Of a stretch of 64,000 nt of DNA, positions 18,556 to 27,541 are shown piece by piece. How positions within the stretch are numbered: the stretch's first letter is position 1; the number at the start of each line of letters is the position of its first letter. Source of the DNA: Planctomycetales bacterium 10988 (GTDB lineage Bacteria > Planctomycetota > Planctomycetia > Pirellulales > Pb10988); assembly GCA_009664345.1 (NCBI GenBank), contig CP043547.1, positions 6,104,709-6,168,708 on the forward strand. Reading direction: 5' to 3'. The notes beneath the pieces are model-generated. The model saw only the letters and a program-made list of their open reading frames with translations. It made no database searches and was not told the origin of the DNA. A program made the translations under genes and the position numbers.

Positions 18556-18835
18556 CCTTTCCCATCAATGGCAGGCGGTACAGTGGTCAATGCAGGCGAG
18601 CCGGGAAGGGTTCCTAGCTTCGAATACTTCTTGATAGAGGGTTCTTCCGGCAAAGTCTAGAGAGGGAACCGAGAGTTCAAGGATTCTTGTAGAAGTCAAC
18701 ATCGCCCTGGGGTTCGGCTTCTAGGAGAGTTCACAGTGATCAGCTTCACTTTGAGAACTCTATGTTACTATCGGCGTTCTTTCTAGAAAAGCTTGACCGA
18801 GAGCCCAAGAGGGGGCGAAGAGAGAAGGGAAATAA

Positions 18836-18957
18836 AAAACGGCCTTGGATGGGAGACCCACATGGACAAGAGATTGACTGCATGTGGCTGCTTCCGGTTA
18901 GGACCTGACCAGGTTAACAGGATCTCATTCCGTGGATCTCCCATCGAAGACCGTTCT
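18836..18957 (-). ncRNA. ffs: Signal recognition particle RNA, small bacterial (4.5S) type
   Basis: Read on the minus strand, the core contains CTGGTCAGGTCC and CCGGAAGCAGCC, the conserved asymmetric loop and GNRA-capped tip that bind Ffh. The arms pair over the length of the molecule: GATGGGAGA near the 5' end with TCTCCCATC near the 3' end, and AACGG with CCGTT at the base. A T run (18834-18839 on the plus strand as A) ends the transcript. About 115-120 nucleotides, without an Alu domain. It lies between dnaX and the SF2 helicase gene. Confidence 0.93.
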
Positions 18958-19153
18958 CTTTTAACATAAGATATACGCTGATATCGCATGCATTTCTAAA
19001 GTCGAAAAAGTTAGTTTAACAGATCTCCGCAGGCTCGTCAAAGTGCTGGGAAATCAAATTTTGCCGGGTGGTTATCTTGTTACAGAAGCCAATAATTCAC
19101 CACCAACGACTCTTCTCTTTCTCCATTAGTATCGATTACTCCGAGTGTGATTT

Positions 19154-21976
19154 GTGTATCAACCGAATATGACCGAGGGTGGTTTTCCCACCTTGGCCTT
19201 TCAAGGAAGCTTACGGCCTTCACAAGAATCCGTCGTCAATTTAGCCAAGAAGCGAATCGAAGCGGGCCAGCGTCAGCTCCATATCGTGGCTCCACCGGGA
19301 ACAGGAAAGACCATTCTTGGCCTTTATCTCTGGGCACATCTCTTTCGTTGCCCTGCGGTGGTGCTTTCGCCGAACTCTGCGATTCAAGCCCAATGGATTG
19401 ATCGAGCGGAATTGTTTCTGCCCAAGGACACCGAATCTTCATTCTTTAGTATGCAACCCAAAGAGCCACGGCTGTTGACTTCACTCACTTATCAATCGGT
19501 AACGATGCCGCGTCGGCGAGATGAGGATTTAGACAAAGAAGCGATCGCCCATTGGCAAGAAAGTTTGATTGAGAAAGAACAGGCCGAGAGTTGGGAAGAA
19601 GCGAAGAGTTGGATTGAGGACCTTCGCATTAAAAATGAAGAGTATTTCGAAGAACGACTCGCAACGTACCGGAAAGAAGCCCGAGAGCAAAAGGTTCAAG
19701 GTGGCGACATGCTCGAAATGTTGCATACGTCTTCTCGGAATACTTTTGAGCGGCTCCGCAATCATGGGGTGCAACTTCTGCTCCTGGATGAATGTCATCA
19801 CTTGATGGGGCACTGGGGCCGCGTTTTGGCCGATGCTCGGGAATACCTCGACGATCCCATCATCATCGGCTTGACCGCAACTCCGCCGGAAACCGCAGGG
19901 CAAAACAAAGAGTTGGACGGTATCTATCAAGAATTGCTTGGTCCCATCGATGTCGAAATCCCAATCCCAGCCGTGGTCAAAGATGGGTTTCTAGCCCCTT
20001 ATCAAGAGTTGGCCTACTTCGTTCGCCCGACTGCAGAAGAGATGACTTTCATCGCTCAGGCCGAAACGAAGCTCGATTCTCTCGTCGATGAACTGTGTAA
20101 GAAAAATGTTGCGAAGGATGAAAAGACGAAACCATTGAACCCCCGACTCCCATTGGAAGCTTGGGTCTTCAAAGTGCTAAAAGAACGGAAGATTTGGCGG
20201 AAAGAGGCCACTGACTGGGAGACGTTCGAACAGCGATCACCGGAGTTCGCCTGGGCAGCGAGGGTTTTTCTTTTACAGCGAAGGAAAGAACTCCCTCAAG
20301 GTGTGCCACAGCCGCAGTTGGATGGCCCTTTGATGGACATGAACCGGATGGAGTGGAGCGTTCCGGTCCTGGATGAATACGTTCGCAATTATTTACGAAG
20401 GTCCGCCTCGGAGGAACATCACGATTTGGCCGAGGAGATCATTGCTCGCTTGCGAATCTTTGGCATTCAAATTACCGAGACCGGGGCAAGGGCTTGTGCC
20501 TCGCCGGTGAGTCGCGTGTTGGCCTATTCGCAAAACAAAGCCCAAGCCCTTATCCCGATTTTGCAAAAGGAAAAAGAGGAACTTGGCGAACGCATTCGAG
20601 CAGTCGTGGTAGCGGATTTTGAGAAGAGCTCCGCGTTGGCTGCAGAAATCGAAGACGTGATGGATCGAGAAGCCGGAGGGGCCATGGCGGCGTTTCGGAC
20701 GTTGCTTTCTGATCCAAAAACGAATGAACTCGATCCTATTTTGGTAACGGGTTCTTCGCTGCTCGTGGATGACGATTTGACGGATCAGTTTCTGGAAGCG
20801 GGGCGAAAATGGCTCGAAGTCATGGAAGTTCAGGTTGAATTAAATAAGCTCAAAGCGGATGAATTCCACGTCATTCGCGGGAGTGGGTCCGATTGGAGCC
20901 CGAAGGTTTATGTCGCGATGGTGACCGAATTTTTTCAAACGGGTTTGACGAAGTGCCTCGTCGGAACTCGAGGGCTGTTGGGAGAAGGCTGGGATGCGAG
21001 CCGCACGAATGTTCTTTTGGACCTGACGACGGTGACGACTTCGATGTCCATCAATCAGCTTCGTGGGCGGTCGATCCGACTCGATACACTGGACGAACAA
21101 AAACTTGCCAATAACTGGGATATTGTCTGTATCTCACCGGAATTCGCCCGGGGGCTGGATGACTTTTCCAGGTTCATTAAGAAGCACGATGCCCTCTATG
21201 GCGTGACGGAAGAAGGTCTTGTCGAGCGGGGAGTCGGCCATGTCCACGAGATGTTTCGCGAATTGACTCCGGAGAATTTGGAAGAATCAATCGGGGTGAT
21301 CAATAGTGAAATGTTGGCACGCATCCATCGGCGCGAAGATGCCCGTAAACGCTGGAAAATCGGAGAACCTTACGAAGGAACGCCGACGCGTGTCGTTGAT
21401 TTGAAAATCGCCGAACATGCGGCTTCCCAGGGGTGGCCCCCGTTCTCCAATCGGAAGGAATTGTGGTCGGACGAATCCCTGGCTTTAGACATTGCCCAAG
21501 CGATTTTAGGAGCGATGCGAGAAGCGAACCTAATCACAGAAACCTTTCGTCTTCAGCATCAATTACGTGGAAAAAAAGGGGTGCGAGTCTTCTTGAAAAA
21601 TGCTCAACCAGAAGAGATGGAACTCTTTGCCGAGGCAATGCGGGAAGCGATGGGCCCTTTGGAGAACCCCAAATATGTGATCCCTCGCCAAGTGGATCAG
21701 GAGCAACCAAGTTGGTTCAGTTGGCTTTTGCCAAGCATCATCAAGCAATACGTCTCTCGGCGGGAACGTAAGCTGGCCATGCTTCATGCAGTACCTACAA
21801 TTTTTTGTGAATCGAAAGAAACCGTGGCACTGTTTGAACGTCATTGGCAGAAGTCTGTCAGCCCGGGACAAGCGACCTACACTTACCATGGCAAAGGCCA
21901 ACAACTTGTAAAAGAGGCTAAGAAATCAAACCAAGTTCCTTTCAATCATGTTCAACTTTCTGAACTTTTTACTTGA
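19154..21976 (+). CDS. Large superfamily 2 DEAD/DEAH-type helicase of unknown role
   Basis: 940 residues. Motif I APPGTGKT (residues 46-53), motif II DECH (212-215), motif III TATP (241-244), and in the second RecA lobe GTRGLLGEGWDA (about 604-615) and motif VI QLRGRSIRLD (about 635-644). A charged, probably helical insertion (about 120-190) lies between motifs I and II. The last 300 residues match no domain I can name; they include a hydrophobic patch WFSWLLPSIIKQYV. Lobe 2 resembles XPB/type III restriction helicases, but no nuclease or methyltransferase gene is adjacent. Start is uncertain: GTG at 19154 or ATG at 19169, neither with a good ribosome site. Confidence 0.9.
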   Translation: MYQPNMTEGGFPTLAFQGSLRPSQESVVNLAKKRIEAGQRQLHIVAPPGTGKTILGLYLWAHLFRCPAVVLSPNSAIQAQWIDRAELFLPKDTESSFFSMQPKEPRLLTSLTYQSVTMPRRRDEDLDKEAIAHWQESLIEKEQAESWEEAKSWIEDLRIKNEEYFEERLATYRKEAREQKVQGGDMLEMLHTSSRNTFERLRNHGVQLLLLDECHHLMGHWGRVLADAREYLDDPIIIGLTATPPETAGQNKELDGIYQELLGPIDVEIPIPAVVKDGFLAPYQELAYFVRPTAEEMTFIAQAETKLDSLVDELCKKNVAKDEKTKPLNPRLPLEAWVFKVLKERKIWRKEATDWETFEQRSPEFAWAARVFLLQRRKELPQGVPQPQLDGPLMDMNRMEWSVPVLDEYVRNYLRRSASEEHHDLAEEIIARLRIFGIQITETGARACASPVSRVLAYSQNKAQALIPILQKEKEELGERIRAVVVADFEKSSALAAEIEDVMDREAGGAMAAFRTLLSDPKTNELDPILVTGSSLLVDDDLTDQFLEAGRKWLEVMEVQVELNKLKADEFHVIRGSGSDWSPKVYVAMVTEFFQTGLTKCLVGTRGLLGEGWDASRTNVLLDLTTVTTSMSINQLRGRSIRLDTLDEQKLANNWDIVCISPEFARGLDDFSRFIKKHDALYGVTEEGLVERGVGHVHEMFRELTPENLEESIGVINSEMLARIHRREDARKRWKIGEPYEGTPTRVVDLKIAEHAASQGWPPFSNRKELWSDESLALDIAQAILGAMREANLITETFRLQHQLRGKKGVRVFLKNAQPEEMELFAEAMREAMGPLENPKYVIPRQVDQEQPSWFSWLLPSIIKQYVSRRERKLAMLHAVPTIFCESKETVALFERHWQKSVSPGQATYTYHGKGQQLVKEAKKSNQVPFNHVQLSELFT

Positions 21977-22328
21977 CAATACAATAATATCTAGGCTAAA
22001 ACTCATCATTAATCCTCTCCCTCCATTTCGTGAAAAATTAACATTATATCCCTCACCTTCAGGGTATTTTTTCTAATTGATAATTCTATACTGAGCATCT
22101 AATTGTTTTTTACAGACACTTCAGTGATAATCAGTAAGAAGTAGAAGGTCTGTTTCGCATTTTTCATGGATTTTGGCCTACTCGACCAGAGCGTATCTCC
22201 TACAGTACAGTAGTGAGATAGATGCACTTTCATCGATGAGTGATTCTCTCCAATCTCTCTACGAGCATAGGGAAAATCTCTTCTCGAAAAGGTTAGTAAG
22301 CGAACCCCTTCAGAATTAGCCCAGTCCT
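21977..22328. other. AT-rich intergenic region before the two-component genes
   Basis: 352 bases. TTGACA at 21973-21978 with CTAAAA 17 bases downstream (21996-22001) is a possible sigma70 promoter overlapping the helicase stop codon; it would leave a leader of over 300 bases. No gene or terminator is visible. Confidence 0.35.
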
Positions 22329-22781
22329 ATGCTTACCACAGCAGAACCCACAATGAAAAAAATTCTTGTCATGCTGGTCGAAGACAATCCAGCTGAAATT
22401 GAACTGACAAGAGAGATCTTTAGTTCTGCCTATCCACAATATCAATTGACCGTCGCCTCCGATGGGGAGGAAGCAACAACCATGTTGGCAGCGGCTTTGG
22501 AGAATCCGCGGACTTTACCCGACATCATCTTGATGGACCTCAATCTCCCGAGAAAAGATGGCCGCCAAGTCCTTGCTGAGATCAAATCTGATCCTGACTT
22601 ACGACGTATCCCGGTGATCGTGATGAGTTCCTCTTCTGCCGAAGAAGACGTGAACTACGTTTATCGAGAATGTGGAAATTGCTTTGTTAAAAAACCCTTA
22701 CAGCTTCAGGATTTCTTTGACATCATTGACGCTGTTCATCACTTCTGGGTTGAGGTTGCCACACTTCCAAGGAAATTCTAA
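22329..22781 (+). CDS. Single-domain response regulator (Rcp1-like)
   Basis: 150 residues consisting of one receiver domain. Acidic pocket VEDNP, phospho-acceptor Asp70 in LMDLNLP, the switch Ser/Thr in VIVMSSSS and the Lys in FVKKPL are all present. The long loop between beta-3 and alpha-3 and the EDVNYVY segment match the Rcp1 subgroup that partners with phytochrome-like or hybrid kinases. No output domain, so it acts by protein binding or phosphotransfer. Its stop overlaps the next start by one base (TAATG), implying translational coupling with the kinase. A second ATG at 22353 is possible; neither has a clear ribosome site. Confidence 0.92.
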   Translation: MLTTAEPTMKKILVMLVEDNPAEIELTREIFSSAYPQYQLTVASDGEEATTMLAAALENPRTLPDIILMDLNLPRKDGRQVLAEIKSDPDLRRIPVIVMSSSSAEEDVNYVYRECGNCFVKKPLQLQDFFDIIDAVHHFWVEVATLPRKF

Positions 22782-24361
22782 TGCCGGACGCAATTCATGT
22801 TTTGCTGGTGGAAGATAATCCAGCAGATCAAGAGCTTCTCACGATTCGTCTAGAGGAATCCGACAAAGAAATATTCAAGCTGTTCTATGCTGATCGCCTC
22901 AGCCAAGCTTCACAGATTGTTCAGGAACAGCCTATTGATGTGATCTTGCTTGATCTCTCTTTGCCGGATGCTCAGGGAATTCAGACTGTGAAGCAGATGG
23001 CGGAAGTCTCTCCGATGATTCCGATTGTTGTGTTGACCACGCTGCATGACGAAGCAATTGCAATGCAAACCATCCAAGAAGGGGCCCAAGACTATTTGGT
23101 CAAAGGGCGAATCGATACCGACTTGCTTCGCCGTTCCATTCAGTATTCCATCAAACGGATGATGGTCGAACAAGAACTATTCAAGAAAGAGTTGCAACTG
23201 CGGCAAAGCCAAAAGATGGAAGCCCTCGGAGCCTTAGCCGGAGGCGTTGCTCATGACTTCAACAATCTTCTCACGGGAATTATTGGTTACGCACAACTAT
23301 TGCTTTACAAACCACTTGATGAAGACACCAAAGAAGATATCTCGGCGATCCAGGACTTTGCAAATCGTGCCGCGGAATTGACCAAGCAACTATTAGCCTT
23401 CAGCCGAAGCAAGCCCCAAAAATGTGTGCAACTAGACCTGGCTCCGATTCTCCAAGATTCCTCGCGAATGCTGGAACGAATCATTGGGAGTGCCCATAAG
23501 ATCGAACTTGATGTCCATTCTGACCTTAGCCCTATTATGGCTGACCAAGGGCAAATTGACCAAGTATTGATGAACCTAGCCATTAACGCACGGGATGCGA
23601 TGCCTGATGGAGGGACTATCAAGCTTCAAGCGGATTCGTTAGAGATCACACCGCGAGATTCTCGGGAATATCCCGATTTGGTTCCAGGGAATTATGTCCG
23701 CATCCAGGTGATCGATCACGGTGTAGGGATGGATGAACATACTAAAGAAAAGATGTTTGATCCATTCTTCACCACCAAGTCCAGCGGGAAAGGGACCGGA
23801 TTAGGGTTGGTAACGGTCCATAAAATCATCACCAACTTTGGTGGAAGTATTCGCGTGTTAAGCGAAATCGGCAAAGGAACGACCTTCGAGTTGCTCCTTC
23901 CGTCCCAATCGCAAAGTGAGCAACCGCTTCCAACGGAGGATGAAAAAGCTTCGCAACCCCTAGCAGCCTCCCCGAGCTCTGATCAATCTTTGCTGCTCTT
24001 TGTTGACGATGATCCTGCTGTATTGAGGCCCATGACAAGAACTCTAAGCAACGCAGGTTATGAAGTTCTTGACGCCGATCTTCCGTCCAAGGCAGAGGCG
24101 ATCTTTACTGAGAATATCGAAAGGATCGGTTTGCTCATCACCGATATTCGCATGCCTGAGTGCAACGGACAGGAACTTTATCGCAAACTTGTCAAGAAGA
24201 AACCCAACCTGAAAGTCCTCTACATTTCCGGTTTTTTGAGTGATTGCGAACTTGATCCCGATAACCTAGGTGAGTTGGAAACGTTCTTACCGAAACCTTT
24301 TAGCCCCGATAAAATTACCCAAATCGTTCATTCATTACTTCAGAGGATTTTGGTCAACTGA
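22781..24361 (+). CDS. REC-histidine kinase-REC hybrid signalling protein
   Basis: 526 residues, no membrane segment, so cytoplasmic. The N-terminal receiver has phospho-acceptor Asp58 (ILLDLS). A short coiled coil (about 125-147) leads to the HisKA H-box GGVAHDFNNLL with His158. The ATPase domain has the N box NLAINARDAMPDGG, G1 DHGVGMD, F box FDPFFTTK and G2 GKGTGLGL. A Pro/Ser/Glu linker precedes a C-terminal receiver with Asp455 (ITDIRMP). The first receiver replaces a sensor domain, so its input is probably another kinase or the adjacent single-domain regulator. No DNA-binding domain is present in either gene. Confidence 0.94.
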   Translation: MPDAIHVLLVEDNPADQELLTIRLEESDKEIFKLFYADRLSQASQIVQEQPIDVILLDLSLPDAQGIQTVKQMAEVSPMIPIVVLTTLHDEAIAMQTIQEGAQDYLVKGRIDTDLLRRSIQYSIKRMMVEQELFKKELQLRQSQKMEALGALAGGVAHDFNNLLTGIIGYAQLLLYKPLDEDTKEDISAIQDFANRAAELTKQLLAFSRSKPQKCVQLDLAPILQDSSRMLERIIGSAHKIELDVHSDLSPIMADQGQIDQVLMNLAINARDAMPDGGTIKLQADSLEITPRDSREYPDLVPGNYVRIQVIDHGVGMDEHTKEKMFDPFFTTKSSGKGTGLGLVTVHKIITNFGGSIRVLSEIGKGTTFELLLPSQSQSEQPLPTEDEKASQPLAASPSSDQSLLLFVDDDPAVLRPMTRTLSNAGYEVLDADLPSKAEAIFTENIERIGLLITDIRMPECNGQELYRKLVKKKPNLKVLYISGFLSDCELDPDNLGELETFLPKPFSPDKITQIVHSLLQRILVN

Positions 24362-24397
24362 TTTTGTTGGAATCTTTTTGGCTCTCGATGAGGTATT

Positions 24398-25552
24398 GTG
24401 TTACGGCATCCAAACGCTCCGATCTTCCTCGACCATCACGCGACGACACCACTTGATTACCGTGTCGCCAAGAAGATGGAACCCCTCTTCTTACAACCGC
24501 TTAATGCCGGAAATCGGAGCCACGCCTGGGGCAGAAAGGCCGATCAAATCGTTCTCGAAGCGAGGCAGATGATCGCCGATTGCTTACATGCTTCCCCGGA
24601 AGAGATCGTTTTCACCAGCGGGGCGACGGAAAGCAACAACCTCGCCATCAAAGGGATTGCAGCGAAGCAGGGAGGTCATCTTGTCAGCATCGCAACCGAG
24701 CATCCTTCGGTCCTGGCACCGCTCAAACGGCTTCGTCGTCAAGGGTTCAACGTCACCATACTTCCAGTGGATCGTTGGGGAAATCTAGATTTCGATCAAT
24801 TTCAGCATTCGCTGACAGCAGAAACGGTGCTCGTTTCGATCATGCTGGCGAATCATGAAACCGCCTTGATTCACCCTATTTCCCAGTTAGCAAGCTGTTG
24901 CCGAGAGCGAAAGATTCCGTTTCACTGCGACGCCACCCAAGCGATCGGGAAGATTCCCGTTGATCTAAGCGAGTTGCCGGTCGACATACTGAGTTTTTCG
25001 TCTCATAAACTTTATGGTCCCCCTGGAATAGGAGGGTTGCTTGTGAGAAAGGAATCAGGCAGCAGACTTGAACCTCAGATGGAGGGAGGAAAGCAGCAAG
25101 CGAATCGACGAAGCGGAACGCTGCCGGTGGCATTGATTGCTGGGTTTGCCGAGGCATTTCAGCTTGCGGTCACCGAATTATCCACTCGAACGGAGATTCT
25201 CCGTGGTCAAAGAGATCGGCTCTGGCAGGAATTGAACCGCCGCCTCGACGGACTGGTCCTTCACGGTCCGGAACTCCACGAAAATCGGCTGGCTCAAAAT
25301 CTTTTCTTTGGAGTGAAAAACATCCCGCCGGACCGCCTGCTTTCTCAGTTGAAACAGATTGCCGTCAGTTCAGGCAGTGCCTGTAGTTCGGGAATCTCCG
25401 CCCCAAGTGAAGTTCTCCTGGCAATGGGATGTTCTGAAGCGTTAGCACTGTCAAGCATTCGCATCTGCCTCGGACGTTGGACGACAGAGAATGACATCAA
25501 TATTGCTGTCGAAGACATTGTCTCCGCCGTCCAAAATTTGCGAAAAACTTAG
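24398..25552 (+). CDS. Cysteine desulfurase, NifS/IscS family
   Basis: 384 residues, class V PLP enzyme. It begins with the typical IFLDHHATTPLD, binds PLP through Lys204 in SSHKLYGPPG with the supporting CDATQAIG at 177-184, and has its catalytic Cys329 in SGSACSSG. It removes sulfur from cysteine for Fe-S cluster or thio-cofactor assembly. The start is GTG at 24398 with GAGGT just upstream. No IscU, SufBCD or MnmA gene is adjacent, so whether it is the housekeeping or a dedicated enzyme is open. Its last four bases overlap the convergent DJ-1/PfpI gene. Confidence 0.94.
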   Translation: MLRHPNAPIFLDHHATTPLDYRVAKKMEPLFLQPLNAGNRSHAWGRKADQIVLEARQMIADCLHASPEEIVFTSGATESNNLAIKGIAAKQGGHLVSIATEHPSVLAPLKRLRRQGFNVTILPVDRWGNLDFDQFQHSLTAETVLVSIMLANHETALIHPISQLASCCRERKIPFHCDATQAIGKIPVDLSELPVDILSFSSHKLYGPPGIGGLLVRKESGSRLEPQMEGGKQQANRRSGTLPVALIAGFAEAFQLAVTELSTRTEILRGQRDRLWQELNRRLDGLVLHGPELHENRLAQNLFFGVKNIPPDRLLSQLKQIAVSSGSACSSGISAPSEVLLAMGCSEALALSSIRICLGRWTTENDINIAVEDIVSAVQNLRKT

Positions 25553-26145
25553 CTTGCGATCTCGACAGGAGCGCCGAGCATCTCCAAAAACTTCGCGGTC
25601 CAGACTCCGTTTCCTGGCCAAGCGGGGGCCGTAACGAGGTTCCCATCGACTTTGACATCATCCATGCCGGAACCAGGCTCAATCCAACGGGCACCAGCCA
25701 ATTCCATATCCGGCTTCAGAGCAGGGTAGGCGGTACAAGCTTTTCCTTCGAGGACCTTCGCGGCAACCAATACCTGAGGCCCATGACAAATCGCGGCAAT
25801 CGGCTTATTCGCTTGATTGAAGGCTTGCACACACTCCAGAACTTGCGGGTTGAGACGTAAATATTCGGGGGCACGACCGCCGGGAATCATCAAGCCATCG
25901 TAGTCAGAGGGATTGACTTCGGCGAATGTCGCGGTGAGTTGGAATCGGTGACCGGGTTTCTCAGTGTAAGTTTGCTCGCTCTCAAAATCATGAATCGCAG
26001 TCGCGACGGTATCCCCTTTTTTCTTATCAGGACAGACGACATGCACTTCATGGCCCAGCATCGTCATGATCTGGAAAGGGACCATGATCTCGTAATCTTC
26101 CACAAAATCGCCGACTAACACCAAAATTTTTTTCTTCTCTGCCAC
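25549..26145 (-). CDS. DJ-1/PfpI family protein
   Basis: 198 residues with the class I glutamine amidotransferase-like fold. The reactive nucleophile elbow AAICHGPQVL places Cys120 and His121, with the acidic partner earlier in LVGDFVEDYE (Glu16/Glu19 region). Relatives are described as proteases (PfpI), chaperones or glyoxalase/deglycase enzymes (YhbO, DJ-1); I cannot choose among them. The start is GTG at 26145, preceded by AAGGAG. It is convergent with the cysteine desulfurase, overlapping by four bases. Confidence 0.92.
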   Translation of the reverse strand: MAEKKKILVLVGDFVEDYEIMVPFQIMTMLGHEVHVVCPDKKKGDTVATAIHDFESEQTYTEKPGHRFQLTATFAEVNPSDYDGLMIPGGRAPEYLRLNPQVLECVQAFNQANKPIAAICHGPQVLVAAKVLEGKACTAYPALKPDMELAGARWIEPGSGMDDVKVDGNLVTAPAWPGNGVWTAKFLEMLGAPVEIAS

Positions 26146-26317
26146 GTTTCTCTCCTTCTAGTCTTTGGGGGATCGGCTGGGATTCTTCAAGGGATAGCCC
26201 TATACCATCTTATAGCGGTTTCAAGTCTGCTGCGTAGTCTAAGAGGGTGAAAAACTCTTCTTTTCCAAGCTGTAGTGAACTTGCCGATGCGGAACTCGGT
26301 CGATACCTTATTAGACT

Positions 26318-26716
26318 GCCAAGGTATTTCAGATGATCGCTGGCGAACTTTCGCGAGAGGAAAGTCCGGGCTTCGCAGGACAAGATGGTGGATAACCTCC
26401 ACCGGTCGCAAGACTAGGGAAAGTGCAACAGAAAAGATACCGCCTTAGAGTGAAAACTCGGTAAGGGTGAAATGGTGAGGTAAGAGCTCACCAGCAGGTG
26501 CGGCAACGCACTTGGCTTGGTAAACCCCATCTGAAGCAATGCCAAACAGAAAGCATGGTCCCTCGGGGCCTCGGATCGGTCCGGTCCGTGTTTTCGGGTA
26601 GGCTGCTTGAAACTCCAAGTAATGGGAGTTCTAGAGAAATGATCATCCCTCATTCGGAGCGAAGGTCTCCTTCTTTCCGATGAGAGACAGAACCCGGCTT
26701 ATCGAAATACCTTGGC
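26318..26716 (+). ncRNA. rnpB: RNase P RNA, bacterial type A-like
   Basis: The universally conserved CR-I segment GAGGAAAGTCCGGGC appears 37 bases in, and the 3' ACAGAACCCGGCTTA segment (CR-V) pairs with it. The ends form a perfect thirteen-base P1 helix: GCCAAGGTATTTC (26318-26330) with GAAATACCTTGGC (26704-26716). A T-rich stretch follows as terminator. The catalytic RNA trims 5' leaders of tRNA precursors. About 399 nucleotides, as expected. Confidence 0.96.
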
Positions 26717-26754
26717 TTTTTCTTTCTCTCCGCAACCCCTACCACTTTTCAGAA

Positions 26755-27189
26755 CTATCGGGTTTCCGACTCCGTCTCCTCTGGGGAATTCGCGAGTCGA
26801 GCTGCTTCCTCGGCCGCTTCTTTGGATTCCAGCACTTTGATCAGTTTGGCAATACAGAGTTTGTTCATGCTCGTCCGCCGCTCGTGTGCTTCCGCTTTCA
26901 AAGCTTCGTGCAAACTCTTGGGTAATCGAACGGTAATGACGGTCGTTGGTTCTTGCTTGGGAGCCATGCCGGTAGCTCGCTGACGCAGCGCGGCAAGCAT
27001 CTCTTGAATTTGACGGTATTCGTGGGTCCGTTCAAATTCCGCCATCTCTTCTGGATCGGGAAAGGCTTTGCGAACAATCCCATCCAGGCCGAGGACCTCT
27101 CCGAAGAAGGTCACCCAATCAGGATTCTGCTGATAAAACTCTCGGGCTATATCAAAAACTTCTTGTTGCTTCTTTTCATCAATCGGCAT
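26755..27189 (-). CDS. Ribbon-helix-helix (HicB/Arc-like) DNA-binding protein
   Basis: 144 residues. The centre (about 83-115) reads TVRLPKSLHEALKAEAHERR followed by TSMNKLCIAKLI, a ribbon-helix-helix fold like the DNA-binding part of HicB-type antitoxins. The N-terminal 75 residues are acidic and helical (EFYQQNPDWVTFFGEVLG) with no domain I recognise, and the C-terminus is an acidic tail. HicB antitoxins normally carry an RNase-H-like domain before the RHH and sit with HicA; neither is seen here. A transcriptional regulator is the safer reading. AAGGAG lies about nine bases before the ATG. It is convergent with rnpB, 38 bases away. Confidence 0.85.
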   Translation of the reverse strand: MPIDEKKQQEVFDIAREFYQQNPDWVTFFGEVLGLDGIVRKAFPDPEEMAEFERTHEYRQIQEMLAALRQRATGMAPKQEPTTVITVRLPKSLHEALKAEAHERRTSMNKLCIAKLIKVLESKEAAEEAARLANSPEETESETR

Positions 27190-27464
27190 TCCATGAACTC
27201 CTTAAGAATGTGAAGCCGGGTTCATTTCCATGCCTTGTACTCTTTACATTCTTTCCTGGCAAGTCAAGTGCTTTACGGATGTCATTGCTCTGACAGCACT
27301 TACTGCAAGCATTTCGCAATGCATACTTTATGTGCATTAATGCTACATTTATGTGCAATTAAAAATTGCCTAGTTTTTAGGCAGTCGGTTTTTGGTCTCT
27401 TCGCGGGCTAGGAAAATTTTTTTCGATTTTTTACAGAGGTTTAATCTGTCTATTCCCTAAAAAC
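27190..27464. other. AT-rich gap before the terminator of the oxidoreductase gene
   Basis: About 275 bases (352 including the terminator region) between two minus-strand genes. No gene is supported; it must hold the promoter of the RHH gene, but no clear hexamer pair was found. TATGTGCATTAATGC and TTTATGTGCAATTAA repeat the element TATGTGCA/TTATGTGCAA at about 27330-27360. Confidence 0.4.
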
Positions 27465-27507
27465 GAAAAAAGCCAGCTTTCCGCAGGTAGATAGCAGAAA
27501 GCTGGCT
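27465..27507 (-). terminator. Rho-independent terminator of the Gfo/Idh/MocA gene
   Basis: Perfect eleven-base stem AGCCAGCTTTC / GAAAGCTGGCT (27471-27481 with 27497-27507). On the minus strand it is followed by TTTTTT (27470-27465) and another T run. Confidence 0.9.
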
Positions 27508-27541
27508 GATAAAAGCAATTCTTCGCTTTGGTAAACGAATC

